Assembly: GCF_009729095.1 (NCBI RefSeq)
Contig: NZ_VTGX01000002.1
Location: 1,116,001-1,180,000 of the forward strand
Direction: 5' to 3'
DNA length: 64,000 nt
DNA from: Mycolicibacterium sp. CBMA 247
GTDB lineage: Bacteria > Actinomycetota > Actinomycetes > Mycobacteriales > Mycobacteriaceae
Shown here: positions 36,914 through 45,859 of the stretch, in pieces
Position numbering within the stretch: position 1 is the stretch's first letter
Layout of the letters: every line of letters begins with the position of its first letter
Notes under the pieces: model-generated
What the model saw: only the letters and a program-made list of their open reading frames with translations
What the model was told of the DNA's origin: nothing
Databases searched by the model: none
Position numbers and translations under genes: made by a program

Positions 36914-37938
36914 TGAGCAGGGTGGCACTGATTACCGGGATCACCGGGCAAGACGGCTCATACCTGGCCGAGTTGCTATTGGCCAAAGGCTATGAAGTTC
37001 ACGGGCTGATCAGGCGGGCGTCGACGTTCAACACGATCCGCGTCGAGCATATTTACCAGGATCCGCACCTCCCCGGCGCCAGGCTGTTTCTCCATTACGG
37101 CGACATGTCCGACGGTGCGAGGCTGTCGATGTTGTTGAGCAAGATCAACCCCGACGAAGTCTACAATCTTGCAGCGCAATCCCACGTGCGGGTGTCGTTC
37201 GATGAACCGGAGCACACCGGAAGTGTCACGGGTGTGGGCTCGGTCCGCCTCCTGGAGGCGGTGCGACAAGCCGGGCTGTCGTGCCGGTACTACCAAGCGT
37301 CGAGCTCTGAGATGTTCGGCGCCTCCCCACCTCCACAAAGCGAGATCACACCGTTCTATCCAAGGTCTCCTTACGGCGCCGCGAAGGTGTACTCCTATTG
37401 GGTAACCAAGAATTACCGCGAGGCCTATGGAATGTTCGCGGTGAACGGGATCTTGTTCAATCACGAGTCGCCCCGGCGCGGTGAGACCTTTGTAACCCGG
37501 AAGATCACCCGCGCCGTCGCTCGGATCAAATCCGGCATGCAAGACGAACTGTTCCTGGGCAATCTCGACGCCGTCCGTGACTGGGGATATGCGCCCGAGT
37601 TCGTGGAGGGGATGTGGCGGATGCTCCAGGCCGACGACCCCGACGATTACGTACTGGCGACTGGGCAGGGGCATACCGTGCGCGAGTTCGTCCGACTCGC
37701 ATTCGAACGAGCAGGGCTGAACTGGCGGGACTACGTGAGATACGACGCGAACTATGCGCGTCCCACTGAGGTCGATGCGCTTATCGGCGATGCCTCCAAG
37801 GCTGCCCGATTGCTCGATTGGAAGGCGGAGGTGTTCGCGCCCGACCTCGTCAAGATCATGGTGGATGCCGATATCGCGGCCCTCCGGTGTGCGGGAACCC
37901 CATGGGTGGACAAACCCGCGTTGGCCGGCTGGGAATAG
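36913..37938 (+). CDS. gmd: GDP-mannose 4,6-dehydratase
   Basis: A 341-residue extended SDR converting GDP-D-mannose to GDP-4-keto-6-deoxymannose. Signatures are [53 protein letters not shown] and the catalytic [25 protein letters not shown] residues (here [16 protein letters not shown]) match the family. ATG at 36913 is preceded by GGGGG. With the fcl gene two positions downstream it makes GDP-L-fucose. Confidence 0.95.
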   Translation: MSRVALITGITGQDGSYLAELLLAKGYEVHGLIRRASTFNTIRVEHIYQDPHLPGARLFLHYGDMSDGARLSMLLSKINPDEVYNLAAQSHVRVSFDEPEHTGSVTGVGSVRLLEAVRQAGLSCRYYQASSSEMFGASPPPQSEITPFYPRSPYGAAKVYSYWVTKNYREAYGMFAVNGILFNHESPRRGETFVTRKITRAVARIKSGMQDELFLGNLDAVRDWGYAPEFVEGMWRMLQADDPDDYVLATGQGHTVREFVRLAFERAGLNWRDYVRYDANYARPTEVDALIGDASKAARLLDWKAEVFAPDLVKIMVDADIAALRCAGTPWVDKPALAGWE

Positions 37939-37964
37939 CAGAGGACGATGAAGGGGGAATCCGA

Positions 37965-38567
37965 ATGAGCGCAGTGGCTGAACACAATTCACCTCGGCCT
38001 CCCGGTCGTGGCCCTGGATCGGGCAACTGCTTCTCCCTCGATGGATTCACCGCACGCGGATACAGTCGCGGCCGCGGAGTGCCGATTCAGATCCTGTGGC
38101 TGATGTCGCGCGGATTGTTGATGAAGTGGTGGTGCCCGAATGCGGTTCGCATCGGCGTGCTCCGGCTGTTCGGTGCCAGAATCGCTGCAGGAGTGATAGT
38201 TCGGCACCAGGTGAAGATCCATTGGCCGTGGAAGTTGACGGTCGGGCGCAACTCATGGATCGGCGAGGAGGCCTGGATCCTGAATCTCGCACAGATGCAC
38301 ATCGGATCGAATACGTGTATTTCGCAGGGCGCATTCCTGTGCACCGGTAGTCATGACCGGCATAGTCCCACTTTCGAATTCGACAATGCTCCGGTTGTCA
38401 TCGGGGATTCGGTGTGGGTTGCGGCGCGGGCGACTGTGCTGCGCGGTGTTCGCATCGGCGACGGCGCGACGGTCGGCGCGACCGCGATTGTGACCGATGA
38501 CGTTCCCGCTGGCGCAACAGTGCTGGCAGCTCAACCGCAGGTGCAGTGGCCCGCGCGGTCCTCTTGA
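37965..38567 (+). CDS. WcaF-like hexapeptide-repeat acetyltransferase
   Basis: A 200-residue left-handed beta-helix protein. Hexapeptide repeats include [34 protein letters not shown] followed by TGSHDRHSP and [39 protein letters not shown]. It resembles the colanic-acid acetyltransferase WcaF and probably O-acetylates the repeat unit. ATG at 37965 follows AGGGGGAA. It lies between gmd and fcl. Confidence 0.83.
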   Translation: MSAVAEHNSPRPPGRGPGSGNCFSLDGFTARGYSRGRGVPIQILWLMSRGLLMKWWCPNAVRIGVLRLFGARIAAGVIVRHQVKIHWPWKLTVGRNSWIGEEAWILNLAQMHIGSNTCISQGAFLCTGSHDRHSPTFEFDNAPVVIGDSVWVAARATVLRGVRIGDGATVGATAIVTDDVPAGATVLAAQPQVQWPARSS

Positions 38568-38576
38568 ACGGAGACA

Positions 38577-39518
38577 ATGATGCAGACTGATTCACTCATC
38601 TACATCGCCGGCCACCGCGGCATGGTCGGTTCCGCGATTACGCGCCGACTGCACGACGCGGGCTACCGAAATGTCCTGACCCGCACGCACGGAGAGCTTC
38701 CCCTCGACGACGCCAAGGCGGTGGAGGAGTTCTTCGCGTCAGCGAGGCCCGAATACGTGGTGCTCGCAGCTGCGAAAGTTGGTGGAATAATCGCTAACTC
38801 GACTCAGGGTGCCGACTTCATCCGTGAGAATCTCAAGATTCAAACCAACGTCATCGACGCTGCGTACCGCTACGGGGTGCGCAAGTTCATGTTCTTGGGG
38901 TCGAGCTGCATCTATCCCAAGCACGCGAAACAGCCGATCGTGGAGGAGGCGCTCCTCTCCGGTCCGCTGGAAGAGACCAATCTGCCCTATGCGATTGCGA
39001 AGATCGCAGGCATAACGATGTGCGACGCATATGCAAAGCAATACGGTTTCAACGCATTCGCGGTGATGCCGCCCAACGTCTACGGCGTGGGGGACAACTT
39101 CCATCCGGAGCATTCTCATGTGGTCGCCGGGCTGATGCGTCGATTCCACGAAGCAAAGTTGTCGAACCTGCCGGAGGTGGTCGTGTGGGGAACCGGCTCA
39201 CCGCTGCGGGAACTGATTGACGCCGACGATCTGGCCGACGCCTGCGTCTTCCTGCTGCGGGACTACAGCGACGGGGGAATCATCAATGTCGGCTCCGGAC
39301 AGGAGATCTCTATCCGAGATCTTGCCCTGTTGATGAAATCCGTCGTGGGTTTCGAGGGCGAGGTGAGGTTCGACCAGACGCGGCCGGACGGAACTCCGCG
39401 CAAGCTGATGGACAACAGCAAACTGAGGAACCTCGGTTGGCGCCCCGCATTCACTATCGAAGCTGGTCTGAAGAAGATGTACGTGTGGTTCGTTGAGTCA
39501 CAGGCCGGCGACCGTTGA
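38577..39518 (+). CDS. fcl: GDP-L-fucose synthase
   Basis: A 313-residue bifunctional epimerase/reductase (also called WcaG) completing GDP-L-fucose from the Gmd product. It shows IYIAGHRGMVGSAI, VVLAAAKVGGI, FLGSSCIYPKHAKQPI and the catalytic YAIAKIAG (YxxxK). The start is one of two adjacent ATGs (38577 or 38580). Presence of both gmd and fcl shows that the polymer very likely contains fucose or a derivative. Confidence 0.95.
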   Translation: MMQTDSLIYIAGHRGMVGSAITRRLHDAGYRNVLTRTHGELPLDDAKAVEEFFASARPEYVVLAAAKVGGIIANSTQGADFIRENLKIQTNVIDAAYRYGVRKFMFLGSSCIYPKHAKQPIVEEALLSGPLEETNLPYAIAKIAGITMCDAYAKQYGFNAFAVMPPNVYGVGDNFHPEHSHVVAGLMRRFHEAKLSNLPEVVVWGTGSPLRELIDADDLADACVFLLRDYSDGGIINVGSGQEISIRDLALLMKSVVGFEGEVRFDQTRPDGTPRKLMDNSKLRNLGWRPAFTIEAGLKKMYVWFVESQAGDR

Positions 39519-39526
39519 GCGGGGCG

Positions 39527-40279
39527 ATGATCGTGAAGAGAATCGAATTGGTGGTTTGGCTGCTGCCGGGCAGTGCGCTGAAGAACAAGGTGCTGCGGAT
39601 TTTCGGCCACGACATTTCCCCGACGGCCCACATCGGTCCGGTACTGGCGTTGAATGTCGGCCGTGCCGTGATCGGCAGGGACGCAACGATTGCCGCGCTG
39701 AACGTCTTCCGGTCTCTGCGACTGTTGGAGATGGGTGACGGCGCTACAATGGGTTCTTTCAACACCATCTCTGCGCACCCGGCCTATCAGGCGCTGCACC
39801 CAGAAATGGGAAGCCTGATCATGGGCGAGGGCGCAGCCATCACCAGTCGGCACTTTGTCGACTGCTCCGGGATAGTCCGCATCGGTGATATGTCCGCTGT
39901 CGCTGGTCAGCGAACAACGATTCTCAGCCACGAAATCGACATAACGCTCAACGTCCAGTCGGCAGGACAGGTCCTCATCGATGAGCGGTCCGCGGTCCTG
40001 ACCAACTGCTTGGTGTTGAAAGGCGCGGTACTGCCGCCCCACTCGCTGTTGATCGCCAACTCGGCGCTGATCAAGAGCAGGGCGCTCAACCCGGCCCCGG
40101 GCATCTACGGAGGTTCTCCTGCTCAGTTCATCAGGTCCAATCCTGCTGATGCTGAGAGTTGGTTCGAGCGGAAGGAGATCGCTACGACCGAACTGAGGAT
40201 CGACCTTCCTCGTCGCGCACACTCGAACGGTCGATCCTCAGGGCATCGGCACAGTCGCATTTCAACATTTCGGCAGTAG
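39527..40279 (+). CDS. Hexapeptide-repeat (left-handed beta-helix) acyltransferase
   Basis: A protein of about 250 residues: a short N-terminal hydrophobic helix (LVVWLLPGSALKNKVLRIFG), then irregular hexapeptide repeats (ISPTAHIGPVLALNVGRAVIGRDATIAALNVF and later GAAITSRHFVDCSGIVRIGD). It looks like a membrane-associated acyltransferase of the WcaB/WcaF group. The acyl donor is unknown. It is a candidate for using the aminoacyl carrier protein, but that is speculation. The start is uncertain: TTG at 39515 overlapping the fcl stop, ATG at 39527 and GTG at 39533 are all possible. Confidence 0.75.
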   Translation: MIVKRIELVVWLLPGSALKNKVLRIFGHDISPTAHIGPVLALNVGRAVIGRDATIAALNVFRSLRLLEMGDGATMGSFNTISAHPAYQALHPEMGSLIMGEGAAITSRHFVDCSGIVRIGDMSAVAGQRTTILSHEIDITLNVQSAGQVLIDERSAVLTNCLVLKGAVLPPHSLLIANSALIKSRALNPAPGIYGGSPAQFIRSNPADAESWFERKEIATTELRIDLPRRAHSNGRSSGHRHSRISTFRQ

Positions 40280-40328
40280 TTGAAGGGGCGATGATGATGG
40301 AAACCAGCACCGGCGGGACGGCCGCCCG

Positions 40329-41474
40329 ATGAAGATCTTGCAGGTGCTCACGCTGGCCTCGCCCGACGGGGCGTATGGCGGTCCGGCCCGGGTCGCATTC
40401 AATCAATGTGCCGCTCTGGTGGAGGCAGGCCATGAGCCGACCCTGCTCGCGGGAACGCACGGCTATTCTGTTCCACCACAACAGATCGACGGGACACCGG
40501 TCCGGCTGTTTGCGGCTCGGCGAGTACTACCGTGGGTCGGCTATGCCGCGACCTGGACACCCGCAATGGTCGGCTGGCTCAAGCGCCACGGATCCGGATT
40601 CGATGTAGTGCACGTCCATCTGGCGCGCGACCTGGTGACCTTTCCGGCGGCCCGGGCCGCGCTGCAACTCGGGCTGCCCGTCGTCGTGCAGACGCACGGG
40701 ATGATCGTCACCGGTACCCACCCGCTTGCGGCGCCCATTGACGCATTGTGGACGAAGAAGCTGCTCGGATCCGCTGGTGCCGTCTTCTACCTGAACGACG
40801 CGGAACGCGCTGAACTCGCCGCCATCGGCGGTCCGGGGTTGCGGCTGGAACCGCTCGCGAATGGTGTGCCGCTGACAACAGGCGCCCGCCCGGGCAAGCG
40901 GACGCAGCCCCCCGAGGTGCTGTTCCTCGCGCGCCTGCACAAGCGGAAGCGTCCGGAGGTTTTCGCTGCGGCGGCGCTCGAGCTGCTGCGCAAGGGCGCA
41001 GATGCGCAGTTTGCCCTCGTGGGTCCGCCGGAAGGAGCTGAATTCGCGGTCGACCGGATCATCGCCGAGGCACGCGTCGACGGCTTCGACGAATCGCGCC
41101 TGCGTCGGGAACCCGGGGTGCCTCCGGGGCGTACGGCCGAACGGATGAGGTCGGCCTCCGTGTATGTACTTCCCGCCGTCCGTGAACCGTTCGGGATGTC
41201 CATCATCGAGGCCCTCGCGGAGTCGGTGCCGGTGGTGGTCAACGCCGACGGGGGCCTCGCCGACTTCGTGGAGCGGAGCGGTTGCGGTGCGGTCGTCGCG
41301 GGCAGCCCGCGCGACTACGCGGGCGCGATTGCGCGCTTGCTCGCTGATCCGGTGACCGCCCGAACTCAGGGCGAGGCCGGGCGGGCGGCGGTTCGCGAGA
41401 CGTATGGCATGGCGCCGGTGCGCCGGCGACTCGAAGACGTGTACGGATCGATAATGCTGCGAAGGACGACATGA
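40329..41474 (+). CDS. Glycosyltransferase family 4
   Basis: A 381-residue GT-B glycosyltransferase. The N-terminus MKILQVLTLASPDGAYGGPARVAFNQCAALVEAGH, VVHVHLARD and VVQTHGMIV are typical of the acceptor half. VLFLARLHKRKRPEVFAAAA and PFGMSIIEALAESVPVVVNADGG (the EX7E-like segment) are typical of the donor half. It should extend the lipid-linked repeat. It overlaps the next gene by four bases (ATGA). Confidence 0.87.
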   Translation: MKILQVLTLASPDGAYGGPARVAFNQCAALVEAGHEPTLLAGTHGYSVPPQQIDGTPVRLFAARRVLPWVGYAATWTPAMVGWLKRHGSGFDVVHVHLARDLVTFPAARAALQLGLPVVVQTHGMIVTGTHPLAAPIDALWTKKLLGSAGAVFYLNDAERAELAAIGGPGLRLEPLANGVPLTTGARPGKRTQPPEVLFLARLHKRKRPEVFAAAALELLRKGADAQFALVGPPEGAEFAVDRIIAEARVDGFDESRLRREPGVPPGRTAERMRSASVYVLPAVREPFGMSIIEALAESVPVVVNADGGLADFVERSGCGAVVAGSPRDYAGAIARLLADPVTARTQGEAGRAAVRETYGMAPVRRRLEDVYGSIMLRRTT

Positions 41475-42244
41475 GTAACCGGACCACCCACGGACCTCTC
41501 TGGCTGGGCTTGCAGGTTGCCTTGGCAGGGTTGCTCGCCGTCGTGGTGACGGGCGCGTTGTGGTGGGGATTCGTTCGAGGACGTGCTGCCGTTGCCGCAC
41601 AAGGGATCAGCGTAGAAGCCATCTTCGCGGGCGAGCCCAACGGGCCCGCACCGGAACGGTTCGACGGTGGCCAGCCGGCGCGGGTCACCGGTACCCCCAA
41701 GGACCCGGGCGCCCGTCCCCGGATTCTCGACGGGCGGCTCACTTATCAGCCCACGGGGGAGGAGACAGCGGCAGGATTCCTCAGTACTCCGAATCTGGGT
41801 GCGCCGGTGCGGTCGATGGGTGCACGATTCGTGTTCCGGCCGGGTGGCGGCACCAAGGGAGCTGTGGCCTTCGTGGTGTCCCGCGGCGTCGATTCCGGCT
41901 TCCCGCCGACGATCCGTCCGCTGCCGGTGCACTTCGTCTTGACGCCGGTGAACTGGAATGTCAGTTTGACGCTTGATGCCGGAGATCCTCTGAATGTCAT
42001 TGCGACGGGCGACTTTCCGGAGCCGTTGGCCGAAGACGGGGCCACGGCGTACGAGGCACGGCTCACCATCAACGGTGCCGAACTCAAGCTGGATCTACCA
42101 CAGGACGTACATCGGAGCATCACGGATCCGCGGATCTCGGAATGGCAAGGGAGTTACGCAAGTTTCGAACTGTTCGCCAACCATGGGTTGACGGATTCAC
42201 TGCCCGCCTTCGAGAAGGTGTGGGCTTCGGCGGCCGAGGAGTAG
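41471..42244 (+). CDS. Membrane-anchored protein of unknown function in the polysaccharide cluster
   Basis: I do not recognise this 257-residue protein. It has one N-terminal transmembrane anchor (LQVALAGLLAVVVTGALWWGF) and an extracytoplasmic part with alternating hydrophobic beta-strand patterns, for example GARFVFRPGGGTKGAVAFVVSRG and WNVSLTLDAGDPLNVIATGDF. This could be a lectin-like jelly-roll fold. It overlaps the upstream glycosyltransferase by four bases and is followed five bases later by the flippase-polymerase, so it belongs to the same assembly pathway. A role in polymer binding or modification is a guess. Confidence 0.65.
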   Translation: MSNRTTHGPLWLGLQVALAGLLAVVVTGALWWGFVRGRAAVAAQGISVEAIFAGEPNGPAPERFDGGQPARVTGTPKDPGARPRILDGRLTYQPTGEETAAGFLSTPNLGAPVRSMGARFVFRPGGGTKGAVAFVVSRGVDSGFPPTIRPLPVHFVLTPVNWNVSLTLDAGDPLNVIATGDFPEPLAEDGATAYEARLTINGAELKLDLPQDVHRSITDPRISEWQGSYASFELFANHGLTDSLPAFEKVWASAAEE

Positions 42245-42249
42245 TCGAC

Positions 42250-45111
42250 ATGGAGCGGCCGTCCATGTTCAGCAAGGCACGGGCGCTGGTCGGCGGAATT
42301 GATCAGGTGTTCTCCAGCCTGAGCAATGGTCTGATCATCTTCGCGATCGCGGTCGTGACCTCGGTTGCCGACTTTGGGCGGGTCGGCCTGGTGATGACGT
42401 TGCTGGCCGCAGCCATCGGTGTCCTGCGCGGGGCGCTGGGCACACCGCTTCTCCTCAGTTCGGCGAAGTCCGTCACCGATGTCCGTCGGGAAGGCGGATA
42501 TGCGGTGACGACGGCGTTGATCATCGCGCCGGTCGTCGGAATCGCGATGGTCGCAGTCGCCGGCTCGGCGGTGCGCACCGAGGCGTTGCTGCTGCTGTTG
42601 GCCACCCCGGTGGTGCTCGTGCAGGATGTGTTGCGTTATACCGCTATTGCTGAGGGCCGCTCGTATATCGCTGCGATCTGGGATGGCGTGTGGTTCGTCG
42701 GCGCGGCACTTCTGCTGGTGGGCGCCTGGCTAGAGCTGCCAGCCATCACCGCCACTTTTCTGGTGTGCGCCTGGGGTTTGCTTGCGCTCGTCGCTCTGGT
42801 CGGCATGCTCGTCAACGTCCGGGTAGGCCCGAGGCTCGCGGGCTACGGCGAATGGATGGCCGACGGTTGGAAACACCGCGTCCGCTACGGAGCTGAGGCG
42901 GGACTGGAGCAGGTCACCGTATTCGCGGTGTTGCTGTTCGTGACGCTGGTGCTCAGCCCAGCCGTGACCGCCGCGGTTCGGGGCGCGACGGCGGTCTTGG
43001 CGCCCCTGGCCATCCTGGCCGGTGCCGTGCCACTGATCGTGATATCCGAGGGTGCACGCCTGACGATGCGGCCGATGCAGGTGTGGCGAATCTTGGTCCG
43101 CGTCACGTCAACGCTGTCGCTGGCTGCCGTTACGTTGGGTCTCGTCCTCTATTTCCTGCCGCTGAAGTGGGGTGAGCTCCTCCTCGGCGCGACGTTCGCC
43201 GCGACACAACAGATCGTGCCGATCATTGCATGCGAGTACGCCCTCGGCGGCTGGGCGATTGCAGTGGGCATCTACCTCCGTACCTTCAACCGCAGTCGTG
43301 ATGCGCTCGGGTTGAAGGTCGGCTATGTGGCGGTGACGCTGCTGACCTCTCTCGGAGCGGCGGTCGCGTTTCGCACGGCATTGGGCGTGGCGCTGGGCAT
43401 GGTCGCCGCGACGGCATTCGTCGCGACGATGGCCGTGCTGTGGTTTCGTCCGTGGGCAGACAGCAGCACCATGGTCGACGATGCGATTCCCCGGGCACCG
43501 CACGTACGCTCACCGGCCGACCCGAGGCGACGGGTATTGGCACTTACCGCGGACTCGGTCGTTCGAACCAAACTGCCGCACACCGTCGCCGCACGCCTGG
43601 CATCGCGCGTTCACACGTCCAACGGCCTGCTGGCGCTGTGGGTCGGCGCCATACTCGTTGTCTTCGGTCCGGTAGCGATCATCAGGTACACGGGAGTGCC
43701 GGACAACCGACTCTGGCTGTGGGCGTTGCCGGTGATCATCCTGGCCGGGTTCCGATTCGCATGGCTGATCGGCACCGGCGAGCGTCGACTCTTCGAAATG
43801 ATGTACTGGGCCTTCGCTTATGCGTTCCTGGGTCTCGCGCCCTTGGCCCAGCTCCGCATGAACGCATTTCCGACCACCGTCGCCCGAATCGACCAGAGTT
43901 TGATCGGGGCGGGGACGTTGATTGCGGTGGTCGGCTGTTGTGCCTTTCTGCTCGGCGCACTGGCGGATAACGCAACGTTTCTGCGCGGAGAGGCCGGCCT
44001 CGCCAGGCAGACAAGACAGATGTCGCGCATGTTCACCATTGATCACACGCGCCTGTTGTTGTTGGTGGCTTTCGCGGTCGTGTTCAATATCTATTACCTG
44101 TCCAAGGTCGGCTTGATCCAGTTCGTCAAGAGCCGCGACGAAGCTTTCGCGGTGTACAACGCGGTATGGCCGCCCGGCACGTTGGGCGTCATGGTTCGTG
44201 GCTGCTCGTACATGGCTCTGCTCATAGCTTTTGTTGCGCTGGTTCGGTTTCGTCGCGAGCAGAAGCACGCCGGCGAGTTGGGACTCCCCGCCGCAACCGG
44301 TGCGCTCAGGCTGAATCTCCTTCTGATCTTGTTAGTCGGGGCGCTACTGGCCAACAGCATGAATCCGATATCAAACGCCAGGTACCTTTCCGGCACGGCC
44401 ATCTTGGGCGCTGGGACGGCGTTGGGGCTTTTCGCGACCAGAACGAGGTTCCGAATAACGGCAGGATCTTTCCTATTGGGCCTCCTCGTTATCTTTCCGC
44501 TGGCTGACGCATTTCGGTACGGGCGTGAGGCCGATTTCAAGGCGACCAATCCCATCGAGGCCCTGATATCGCCCGATTACGATTCATTTGGACAGTTGGT
44601 GAATGGATATCTGGTGGCTGAGCGAGCCGGAATGATTCCCGGACGACAGCTGCTCGGCGTGTTCTTGTTCGCCGTTCCGAGGAAAATTTGGGACGATAAA
44701 CCTGTTGATTCCGGGATTCTCATCGCAAATGTGCGCGGCTACCCGTTCACAAATCTCTCGGCGCCGCTCTGGATAGAGTTCTATTTGAACGGCGGTTGGA
44801 TTCTTCTCATACTCGGGATGTTCGGCCTGGGGTGGTGGCTGCATCGGATTGATACGGGAATCGAACGACAGTTCAACACGGCCGGCATGCCGGCTTTGCT
44901 CAGTTGTGTCCTGCCGTTCTACATGATGATCCTATTGCGCGGGTCGCTCCTGCAGGCGGCTTCATTTCTGTTCTTCATCCTGGTGTTCGCCGCATTCCTG
45001 CGAAGATCCTCGGCGAATCCAGAAATGCTCGACGGCATCGCCCGAGCGTCGCACGATCCCCGTGTCTTCGAACTGGCCGATCGACCCAAGGAGAACCATG
45101 TTCGGGCCTAG
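42250..45111 (+). CDS. Fused Wzx-like flippase and Wzy-like polymerase
   Basis: A 953-residue polytopic protein. Residues 1-440 have about 12-14 hydrophobic helices and a polysaccharide-flippase (MOP superfamily) pattern beginning FSKARALVGGIDQVFSSLSNGLIIFAI. A soluble linker rich in Arg/Pro (about 430-480) follows. Residues 490-920 form a second multispanning domain with a long periplasmic-type loop (about 770-850, containing PDYDSFGQLVNGY and PRKIWDDKPVDSGILI), as in O-antigen polymerases. The ATG at 42250 follows GAGGAG. No stop or internal start divides the two halves. Separate wzx and wzy genes are not seen elsewhere in the cluster. Confidence 0.8.
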   Translation: MERPSMFSKARALVGGIDQVFSSLSNGLIIFAIAVVTSVADFGRVGLVMTLLAAAIGVLRGALGTPLLLSSAKSVTDVRREGGYAVTTALIIAPVVGIAMVAVAGSAVRTEALLLLLATPVVLVQDVLRYTAIAEGRSYIAAIWDGVWFVGAALLLVGAWLELPAITATFLVCAWGLLALVALVGMLVNVRVGPRLAGYGEWMADGWKHRVRYGAEAGLEQVTVFAVLLFVTLVLSPAVTAAVRGATAVLAPLAILAGAVPLIVISEGARLTMRPMQVWRILVRVTSTLSLAAVTLGLVLYFLPLKWGELLLGATFAATQQIVPIIACEYALGGWAIAVGIYLRTFNRSRDALGLKVGYVAVTLLTSLGAAVAFRTALGVALGMVAATAFVATMAVLWFRPWADSSTMVDDAIPRAPHVRSPADPRRRVLALTADSVVRTKLPHTVAARLASRVHTSNGLLALWVGAILVVFGPVAIIRYTGVPDNRLWLWALPVIILAGFRFAWLIGTGERRLFEMMYWAFAYAFLGLAPLAQLRMNAFPTTVARIDQSLIGAGTLIAVVGCCAFLLGALADNATFLRGEAGLARQTRQMSRMFTIDHTRLLLLVAFAVVFNIYYLSKVGLIQFVKSRDEAFAVYNAVWPPGTLGVMVRGCSYMALLIAFVALVRFRREQKHAGELGLPAATGALRLNLLLILLVGALLANSMNPISNARYLSGTAILGAGTALGLFATRTRFRITAGSFLLGLLVIFPLADAFRYGREADFKATNPIEALISPDYDSFGQLVNGYLVAERAGMIPGRQLLGVFLFAVPRKIWDDKPVDSGILIANVRGYPFTNLSAPLWIEFYLNGGWILLILGMFGLGWWLHRIDTGIERQFNTAGMPALLSCVLPFYMMILLRGSLLQAASFLFFILVFAAFLRRSSANPEMLDGIARASHDPRVFELADRPKENHVRA

Positions 45112-45859
45112 CGGGAAGTCGGCAGGCATAGCTCGTGCGCCATTGGTGCTGTTCAGCATCGTGCTGCTGGCCTGGATAGTGGGCGTCGGATGCGTGCAAT
45201 GGCGCCGCAACGATGTGTCGACGCATGGGCAGGGGCCTGGCTCCACGGTGCCCACGATCGGGTCGATGTTCGACTACAAGCCGACACTGCTGGTTGTCGG
45301 TGATTCCTTCGCCGGCGGCACCGGTGATCCGACGTTCCGCACGTATCCGTATCTTCTCGGCGACCTACTCGGCTGGAATCTCACTGTGGATGCCCAGGGC
45401 GGAACGGGGTTTGTCAACGCGACGGGTAATGGCAAATCGCGCGGCGTCCCGTTCATCGACCGTCTTGCCCGGGACGGGCAGTTGTACAACGTGGATTACG
45501 TTCTGATCGACGGTGGGCGTAACGATCTCGGCCTGCCACCCGTCGATGTCATTCCCGCGGCCGACGAATACATCAAGAAGGTCCGCGCCACATGGCCGCA
45601 GGCGAAGATCATCTTGATTCTGCCGTCTTACGTCTCGGCGGAGGAAGCGTCGAACTATTCCGCAGTCTCTGCCGGATTGAGGCGTACTGCCGAAGAGGTA
45701 GACGCTCACGTCATCGATCCGGTAGCGGAAGGGTGGTATCGCGGGAAGGATCTCGCGCCACTATTTTGGAAAGATGGTATTCATTTGAATGCCAAAGGCA
45801 ATGAATATTACGCCAACCGGATCATCGATAATATGCGAGCAATGGGGCTGGCGAAATGA
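45098..45859 (+). CDS. Membrane-anchored SGNH/GDSL hydrolase
   Basis: A 253-residue protein with one N-terminal transmembrane helix (APLVLFSIVLLAWIVGVGCV) and an extracytoplasmic SGNH domain. Block I is VVGDSFAGG (Ser), block III IDGGRNDLGL (Asn) and block V WKDGIHLNAKGNEYY (Asp and His). These enzymes usually remove or transfer O-acetyl groups, and the cluster encodes at least one acetyltransferase. ATG at 45098 follows GGAGAACC and lies inside the last codons of the flippase-polymerase gene. The stop overlaps the next start (ATGA). Confidence 0.85.
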   Translation: MFGPSGKSAGIARAPLVLFSIVLLAWIVGVGCVQWRRNDVSTHGQGPGSTVPTIGSMFDYKPTLLVVGDSFAGGTGDPTFRTYPYLLGDLLGWNLTVDAQGGTGFVNATGNGKSRGVPFIDRLARDGQLYNVDYVLIDGGRNDLGLPPVDVIPAADEYIKKVRATWPQAKIILILPSYVSAEEASNYSAVSAGLRRTAEEVDAHVIDPVAEGWYRGKDLAPLFWKDGIHLNAKGNEYYANRIIDNMRAMGLAK

